The position numbers and the translations under genes were made by a program. 34,709 nucleotides of DNA from Nemertoderma westbladi (taxonomy: Eukaryota > Xenacoelomorpha > Nemertodermatida > Nemertodermatidae), in the NCBI GenBank assembly GCA_032718475.1, contig JAUCBJ010003534.1:1-34709 (forward strand), written 5' to 3'. Position 1 is the stretch's first letter; the number at the start of each line of letters is the position of its first letter. Below the pieces are notes generated by a model. That model did no database searches. It had not been told where the DNA came from and saw only the letters and a program-made list of their open reading frames with translations. Below are positions 29,175-34,709 of this stretch, one piece after another.

Positions 29175-30840
29175 CATTTATCATGCTTTACGAATTCCTT
29201 TTAACAGTTTCAACAGCTCTTTTCAGCCGTTCTCATGCTGCATGAACTCATGAAGGTCTCTGAACAGTTCTAACAGCTATTTTCAACATTTCTCATGTTG
29301 CACGAAGCCCTCGGAACAATTTCAACTATTCTTTTCAGCATTTATTATGCTGCATGAATGATTCTGAACAGTTTTATGAGCTCTTCTGAGTATTTCTCAT
29401 GCTGCACGAGGGCTTTTTCAACAGTTTCAACAGCTATTTTCGGCATTCTCATATTGCACAAAGCGCTCTGAACAACTTCAAATGTTATTTTCAACATTTA
29501 TCATGCTGCGTTGAGGACTCTGAACAGTTTTATCAGCTCATATCATTATTTATCATGCTCCATGAAGGCCTTTTAGCAGTTTCAACAGCCATTTTCAGCA
29601 TTTTATCATGCTGCACGAAGGCATCTGAACAGTTTCAACAGCTATTTTCGGTATTCTCATATTGCACAAAGCCCTCTGAACAACTTCAAATGTTATTTTC
29701 AGCATTTATCATGCTGCATGAAGGACTCTGAACAGTTTTATCAGTTCTTTTCAGTATTTCTCATGCTGCATGAAGACCTTTTAGCAGTTTCAACAGCTCT
29801 TTTCAGCATTTATCATGCTGCACGGCACGACGGCATCTGAACAGTTTCAACAGCTATTTTCTGATTTTCGGCATTCTCATATTGCACAAAGCCCTCTGAA
29901 CTGATGAACTGAACAACTTCAAATGTTATTTTCAGCATTTATCATGCTGCATGAAGGACTCTGAACAGATTTATCAGCTCTTTTCAGTATTTCTCATGCT
30001 GCATGAAGGCTTTTTAGCAGTTTTAACAGCCCTTTTCAGCATTTATCATGCTGAATGAAGGACTCTGAACAGTTGTATCTGTATCAGCTCTTTTCAGTAT
30101 TTCTCATGCTGCATGAAGGCCTTTTAGCAGTTTCAACAGCCAGACAGCCCTTTTCTGCATTTATCACGCTGCATGAAGGCCTCTCAACAGTTTCAACAGC
30201 TATTTTCGGCATTCTCATATTGTACAAAGCACTCTGAACAACTTCAAATGTTATTTTCAGAATTTATCATGCTGCATGAAGAACTCTGAACAGTTTTATC
30301 AACTCTTTTCAGTATTTCACATTCTGTGCGAAGGCCTGACAGCCTGAAAGTTTCAAAACTTATTTTCAGTCCTTCTCAAACTGCTCGAAGACCTCTGAAC
30401 AGTTTCAACTGCTCTTTTCAGCATTTATCATGCTGCACAAAGCTCTGAATAGTTTCAACATCTCTTTTCAGCGTTTATCATGCTACACAAAGGTCTCTGA
30501 GCAGCTTTGAGAGATCTTTTATGTATTTTTCAAACTGTGCGAAGGCCCCTGTGCCCTCCCTGGGCAGTTTTATCAGTTCTTTTCAGTTTTTCTCATGATA
30601 CATGAAACCCTCTGAACAATTTCAACTGCAGTTTTCAGCATTTATCATGCTGCACAAAGGACTCTGAACAGTTTTAGTAGCTCTTTTTCAGTATTTAACA
30701 TGCTGCGCGAAGGCCTGAATAGTTTCAAAAGCTCTTTTCAGTACGGTATTTATAATGCAGCAAGAATGCCTCTAACTAAAGCGTTTTGACAGCTCGTTTC
30801 AGTATTCTGGTATTTGTGATTCTACTTGAAGGCCTCTAAA
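29175..30840. repeat. Satellite of about 52-bp period, roughly 30 copies
   Basis: The unit is close to CTGAACAGTTTCAACAGCTC then TTTTCAGCATTTATCATGCT then GCATGAAGG. It repeats with variable divergence over 1.66 kb. Two alternating subtypes (CTGAACAGTTTTATCAGCTC and TTTTAGCAGTTTCAACAG) suggest a higher-order dimer of about 104 bp. Open frames inside are translations of the repeat. Confidence 0.9.
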
Positions 30841-31268
30841 TAGATTTGGTGGGGGTGAAATGAACATAAGAACCCAGCGTTCATGTCAATATTGACATTA
30901 GATGTCAATATTGACATGCAATAAAACATATCATTAAAATTATTACAAACAACAATATACATTGGTTGGATTCAACAATATTTTAATTGAAATAGATATT
31001 CTCTTTACAAAAAAACATTTTTTACTTTTCAAATCACAATATTTAAAAAATTTATGATCAAAACATGTCAATATTGACATCATGTCAATTTTGACATGGA
31101 ACATGTCAATATTGACAAAGTGCCCGACTGAAGGATGCAAGGAGAGATGCGCCCTGGCTGGTCCCTTTAAAGCATTCGTGCCGAAACGAAAACTGCCCTG
31201 GCCCATGTGAGGATCGAACCCACGACCTACAGATGTGAATTCAATGCAACCACTACAACAAGGTGAAC

Positions 31269-31714
31269 CCTTGCCCTTCTGCCTTTCATTAATCCTCTGT
31301 GCTCCTATGTCAGTATGTGGTTGGTGTGGTGCAGATTAAGAGGGCGGTTGAAGCGAAGGGGGAACTTTCCTCTCTTCTTTGATTTATTTTTATTGGTGGT
31401 TTAGTTAAATATCTTATTTATTTATTTAAATTTCTTAAAGTTAAATAGGCCTACCGATTTTGGGATAGAATTTCTCAATTTTAATCTGTATCTGATAACT
31501 GAGCCCTGTGCTGCGCGAAGGCCCGGTTGCGGTTGGATATGCGCAGACAGGATGCTTAGATACCGGTAGTGTAATTAACATCTGAATGTCACATCCGCTG
31601 ATTGGTAGAAGGACGTGGATCTGGATATTGGTTTATTTTAGGTGGCGATAGCAATAAGTCAGTAAGTCGAGAGCAGAATGTAATGGGGGATTTGATTTCA
31701 AATCTGAAAACCGC
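31269..31714. other. Intron sequence of gene 2 without recognised features
   Basis: No open frame, repeat or splice-bounded exon is supported here. Confidence 0.4.
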
Positions 31715-31718
31715 TTAA

Positions 31719-32443
31719 GGGGGGGGGGGGGGGGGGGGGGGTACACCATTTTCGGACAACTCTTCGATTTATCACTCTCAGCGTTTCAAAATTGTTTGGT
31801 TTTGGCTATATTTGGAATATTGGTGCCTAAGATGCTATTCTACATGCCAGGTCAGAAAAAAAATTTTTTCCGCTATTTAATATTAGTTAATACTAGTTAA
31901 CAATAAAAAAAACTTGGTTGCGCTTAAAACCCTAAGGCTTTTACAGTTTTGAACCTAATCACATGAAAGTTTTTTTATATGATAGATCAAAGATGGGGCA
32001 ACATAACTATCAGGCGAAATTTTTTTAAAATAATTCTGCACCGCTAGGTGGCGCTGCAAATTTATGCTAATTTTTAGGTTTTTTATAAATAGTATTAAAT
32101 TTTATTAACAAAAAATTTCGAAAAGTTGCCTGATACTTTTATGCAGGGTGGCTATCTAGACACCCACAGGAAGTTTCAGACTAATTACTCAAAAATTGTA
32201 GAAGTAGTAGGGTTTTGAAGTCGACAATTTCATGAAAAAAATATTTGGAGATAATCGACCTTTCATTATACATAGTAATAGTAATTTCAATAGGATTCCC
32301 TAAATGGAAATTTACATAACTTGAAAAGTAAAAGAGCTATTAAATAGCAGTTTTCAGATTTGGAAACACCATTCAATGGTGCATTATAATAGACCATAAA
32401 AAAAATTTCGACATATTTTGGACCAAAATGGTGTACCCCCCCC
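31719..32443. mobile_element. 725-bp MITE with TTAA flanks and poly-G-starting inverted repeats
   Basis: TTAA at 31715-31718 and 32444-32447 flank the inverted termini G(n)TACACCATTTT...AAAATGGTGTAC(n). The left run has 23 G and the right run 8 C, so the left terminus has expanded. TTAA duplications fit piggyBac- or Kolobok-type elements. No transposase is seen. A CTCF-like core, CCGCTAGGTGGCGCTG, lies at about 32042-32057. Confidence 0.85.
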
Positions 32444-32447
32444 TTAA

Positions 32448-33993
32448 AGAGATCACTTTTAGTTCTAAATCTCACGCCAGTCGATGGGTTTTTTTTATTT
32501 TATTTTTGATTTAAATTTTATGATTTTATTATGATTTTATTTAAATAAAAACATAGGTAAAGGACCTATGTTTTTATTTCTTTTATTTAGCTGGTACATA
32601 AGTCGCCTCGATTGGTGCAATTATGTTTTGATAAATTTTTCTAATGTTTGTCTACCTTAACCTTACAGCCTTAATACAGTAGGCCTAATAATTACTCATT
32701 GGGATGCGATTAAACGTATTAATGCCGGTACAGCATAGCACACTCACTCACTGGTACAACTATTTTTTTTATTATCGGTACATTTTATTTTGATTACAGC
32801 GGGAGGAGTGGCTAGTAGGCCGAGTAAATTTTCTTGAATGTTGAATAAGTACTATTTCCGTATAAATATAGGAAAGAAAATGGTGGAAAGATACAATATT
32901 AAGTATTATTATTTATTTTGTGCCATTTTACAAAAAATATACATGTTACTGTACACAACCTACTGTACCGGTAGTATAGTTTAGTTTTACTATCACCTTC
33001 TGCCTTCAAACTTTATTGACGTTCACCTGAATGTTAAGGGGGGGGGGGGGGGGGGGGGGGGGGGCTTTCGTCGCAAATTATTACTCTCAAAAATAAAACT
33101 GTAACCTGTTCTATTGACTTTCGTGTATTGTTTTGGTTAGAATAACGTGCCAGCCACTGTAACATGCTCAATGCCCTAAATTGAGAATTGAACATTGAGG
33201 CGAGATATTAATTCGCCGAGATATGGGATTTGAGTCCAGTTTCCAACCCCCCTGTATCGAAATTTATTAAACTCAACTCGCCTTTCTTCCACTATGAAAT
33301 TAGGACCAGTTGAATCACTGGTTGAATCAAAAGTAGGATATTTCGCTGTATACGAAATATATGTAATAAGTGACTACTATATACTAGTGCCAATGATTGT
33401 ACACGCGTGCAGTGAGTGACATATTGGTAGTGTATTTAATGGTATTCCGAAGATAACTTATTATGATAAGAAACTGATGAGCCAATCATAACTAAGTTCA
33501 GGAATGTGTTAAGGTGGTGAGCAGTAATAGGAGCAGCCCTAGGCCTATACGATTTACTGAAATACGATTTATTCAAATACGATAGGCAAATACGATAGCT
33601 ATCGTATGCATACGAATATGGAGTTTTGTCTGCTACCGGTAAAACATCTGAATAATATTTCAAAAACTGGAATTAAAATGGAAACATGGCAAACTAAATT
33701 TAGGGTTGGGGTTGTGTTGGCATAAATATTCACAACGTTACAATAGGAATGTGCCAATCAGTTTGAAATCATTTTGTAGGCTTTTCCAGTACCGGAATTA
33801 GATCAAAGTTAGGACATTTGTAGAAATTGTAATGAATTTATACCAATAAAAAAATAGGCCTACAAAAATATATTATAGTATTACAAAAATTATATGGAAA
33901 AAGCTCATCTCAACTCAATTTACCCTACCATATACCAATAACATATCATTCTCGTTGTTCTGATCATATTAATTAATTAATTAAATTTATTAG
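32448..33993 (+). other. AT-rich intron sequence of gene 2
   Basis: This stretch contains a 27-nt poly-G run (33038-33064) directly after TTAA and short AAATACGAT repeats with a CGATAGCTATCG palindrome (about 33550-33605). No exon with open frame and splice sites is found before 33994. Confidence 0.5.
33038..33064. repeat. Poly-G tract (27 nt) after TTAA
   Basis: TTAA (33034-33037) followed by 27 G and CTTTCGTCGCAAATTATTAC loosely resembles the left end of the TTAA MITE at 31719. It may be a solo terminus of a related element; no right end was found. Confidence 0.7.
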
Positions 33994-34209
33994 AGCCACA
34001 AAGCTTGCAGCTTCCAGACGGTGGCAATTCGCGAGCGAAACGATTATCGTTAGAGAAGCGACGAGGGTCGGATTGCCATACGCCATCCAGCGGGCTGTGT
34101 AGCGACTACTTACCCGAGTGTCTGGACCATGCCTTCAACTACTCGTGCGTGTACGGACGGCGGTACAACGTGTCCGTATCGGTGCCGGACGTTACCGATA
34201 AGTGCCAAG
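33994..34209 (+). CDS. Gene 2, candidate exon 2: cysteine-rich extracellular module with a furin-type site
   Basis: The acceptor is TTTATTAG (33986-33993) and the donor AAG|GTGGGT at 34210. The exon is 216 nt (72 codons), phase 1 on both sides, so it joins in frame to 27748-27892. It is far richer in CG-containing codons than the AT-rich intron around it. The residues include NSRAKRLSLEKRRGSD, with RAKR matching the furin pattern RX(K/R)R, then five cysteines in SDCHTPSSGLC, LPECLDH, NYSCVYGRRYNV and VTDKCQ, and sequons NYS and NVS. I do not recognise the domain. The gene runs out of the window. Confidence 0.6.
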
Positions 34210-34709
34210 GTGGGTAGAGTCGTGTGTATAGACCCCTAGGCTCTAGCTGACTCGAGAACAACCGCTACTTTAACCTACTCTGCTCTGCTCTGCTCTGCTC
34301 TGCTCCCTTAATTATTTTATTTAATTGCATAAATCCTCTATCACTAATCACTTGTTTTTGCACCACTAACTCAACCCTAACACCAAAAAGTCTAATGGCA
34401 CCCTTTGATATTTTGTTTAGTGTTTTGGTTATGGTTAGTTGGTCAGGCCTCAACTCTAACTAAAACGGTCCTTTGAGGCGATTGGAATACATTCCGATGT
34501 GGCGCAATATTTATTTGGTTATAAGTTAACGGAATGTCGCAATACAGGGGCGGTTCTAGGGTTTTGCTTGGGGGGGGGGGGGGGGGGGGCAAGGCAACGT
34601 AAACGGTTCCACTGCAGCTGCCAGTCTTGGCTTTATGTTACATTTATATAACTCTATCATTCTGTCGCTTTCCTATATTCTTTTTTTTTATATAATAAAG
34701 TGACTCGCA
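34210..34709 (+). other. Intron start after gene 2 exon 2, with microsatellites
   Basis: A (CTCTG)n microsatellite lies at 34278-34305 and a 20-nt poly-G at 34570-34589. No further exon is supported before the window ends. Confidence 0.5.
34570..34589. repeat. Poly-G tract (20 nt)
   Basis: 20 uninterrupted G between GTTTTGCTT and CAAGGCAACG. Confidence 0.95.

Larger units (their letters stand above)
28552..31130. mobile_element. 2579-bp non-autonomous DNA transposon carrying a satellite array
   Basis: Perfect 29-bp inverted repeats at 28552-28580 and 31102-31130 begin CAGTCGGGCACTTTGTCAAT. AAGGA flanks both ends, giving a possible 5-bp duplication within the SINE's CTTAAGGATGC. Subterminal zones hold the palindrome TGTCAATATTGACA or its one-base variants about 11 times (28565, 28581, 28625, 28643, 28819 and others on the left; 30883, 30902, 31064, 31080 and others on the right). 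The centre is a satellite. No transposase is seen. Confidence 0.9.
27950..31268 (-). mobile_element. tRNA-derived SINE, copy C, split by two nested DNA elements
   Basis: On the minus strand the tRNA head (box B GGTTCGATCC) and first body half lie at 31268-31131. The middle body (TAAGTGGTAGCTAAATGAGT ... GGGGACCGCACTGG) is at about 28536-28459, and the 3' end (AAGTCGTCAGACTTTGTGCG, CCTGGCCTACCGG, tail with TTTACTTTACTTTTAC) at about 28019-27950. The gaps are filled by the elements at 28552-31130 and 28020-28458. Put back in order, the pieces follow copy A from end to end. Confidence 0.85.

Noticed and set aside
29399-30237. ORFs with MLHEGL repeats
   Set aside because: They are translations of the 52-bp satellite with no start context or conservation.
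29175-30840. Regular repeats that could suggest a CRISPR array
   Set aside because: Units are adjacent and diverged with no unique spacers; the context is a DNA transposon in animal DNA.
32287-32475. Minus-strand 62-residue ORF
   Set aside because: It crosses the right terminus of the TTAA MITE and has no protein features.
33470-33510. CTGATGAG motif as a hammerhead ribozyme core
   Set aside because: No GAAAC strand or closing stems could be found at the right spacing.

Overview
This is eukaryotic nuclear DNA, almost certainly from an invertebrate animal and probably marine. Coding sequence is split by GT-AG introns, the proteins are Ig/FN3 receptor-type and secreted cysteine-rich types, and the rest is dense with metazoan transposable elements: BEL/Pao-like LTR elements, a Penelope-like element, a LINE, tRNA-SINEs and several DNA/MITE elements. 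The 6-8 bp palindromes ACCGGT, TACCGGTA and AGGCCTA recur throughout, a bias I associate from memory with several marine invertebrate genomes. I cannot name the species or phylum. No bacterial operons, CRISPR arrays or free tRNA/rRNA genes are seen.

Two host genes are supported, both on the plus strand. Gene 1 (48-10973) has three coding exons (48-888, 8278-8907, 10450-10973). All introns are phase 1 and the frame stays open across both junctions. It encodes a 664-residue type I membrane protein: signal peptide, Ig-like region, Ig, Ig with a missing cysteine, FN3, one transmembrane helix, and a 139-residue tail with an ITIM-like site and a Grb2-SH2-type YVNQ site. Gene 2 starts at 27748 with a signal-peptide exon (to 27892, phase 1). 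The best next exon is 33994-34209 (phase 1-1, cysteine-rich, with an RAKR furin-type site), and the gene continues past the window.

Intron 1 of gene 1 (889-8277) holds a fold-back element, pyrimidine-rich tandem repeats, a decayed BEL/Pao-like gag-protease element (minus strand) whose 3' part is duplicated inside a long inverted repeat, and an 86-bp tandem array split by an insertion that carries a tRNA-SINE. Intron 2 (8908-10449) holds an internally deleted LINE.

Downstream of gene 1, a 12.5-kb element with about 1-kb terminal direct repeats (11643-12635 and 23119-24142) splits a Penelope-like element, and the RT segment around the catalytic YxDD is lost at the join. Its minus-strand gag-protease frame (20863-15857) is open except for two in-frame stops. 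The protease is joined directly to a segment that normally follows RNase H, so the whole RT/RNase H block is missing. It therefore looks like a recent, non-autonomous gag-protease-only element.

From 24.6 to 33 kb lie LINE and SINE copies and at least four DNA elements: a CTACGCGTAG-rich element with a perfect 8-bp target duplication, a 439-bp MITE, a 2.58-kb element carrying a ~52-bp satellite and a TGTCAATATTGACA subterminal palindrome, and a TTAA-flanked MITE with a poly-G start. The second and third are nested in one SINE. The intron of gene 2 spans the nested SINE and the TTAA MITE.
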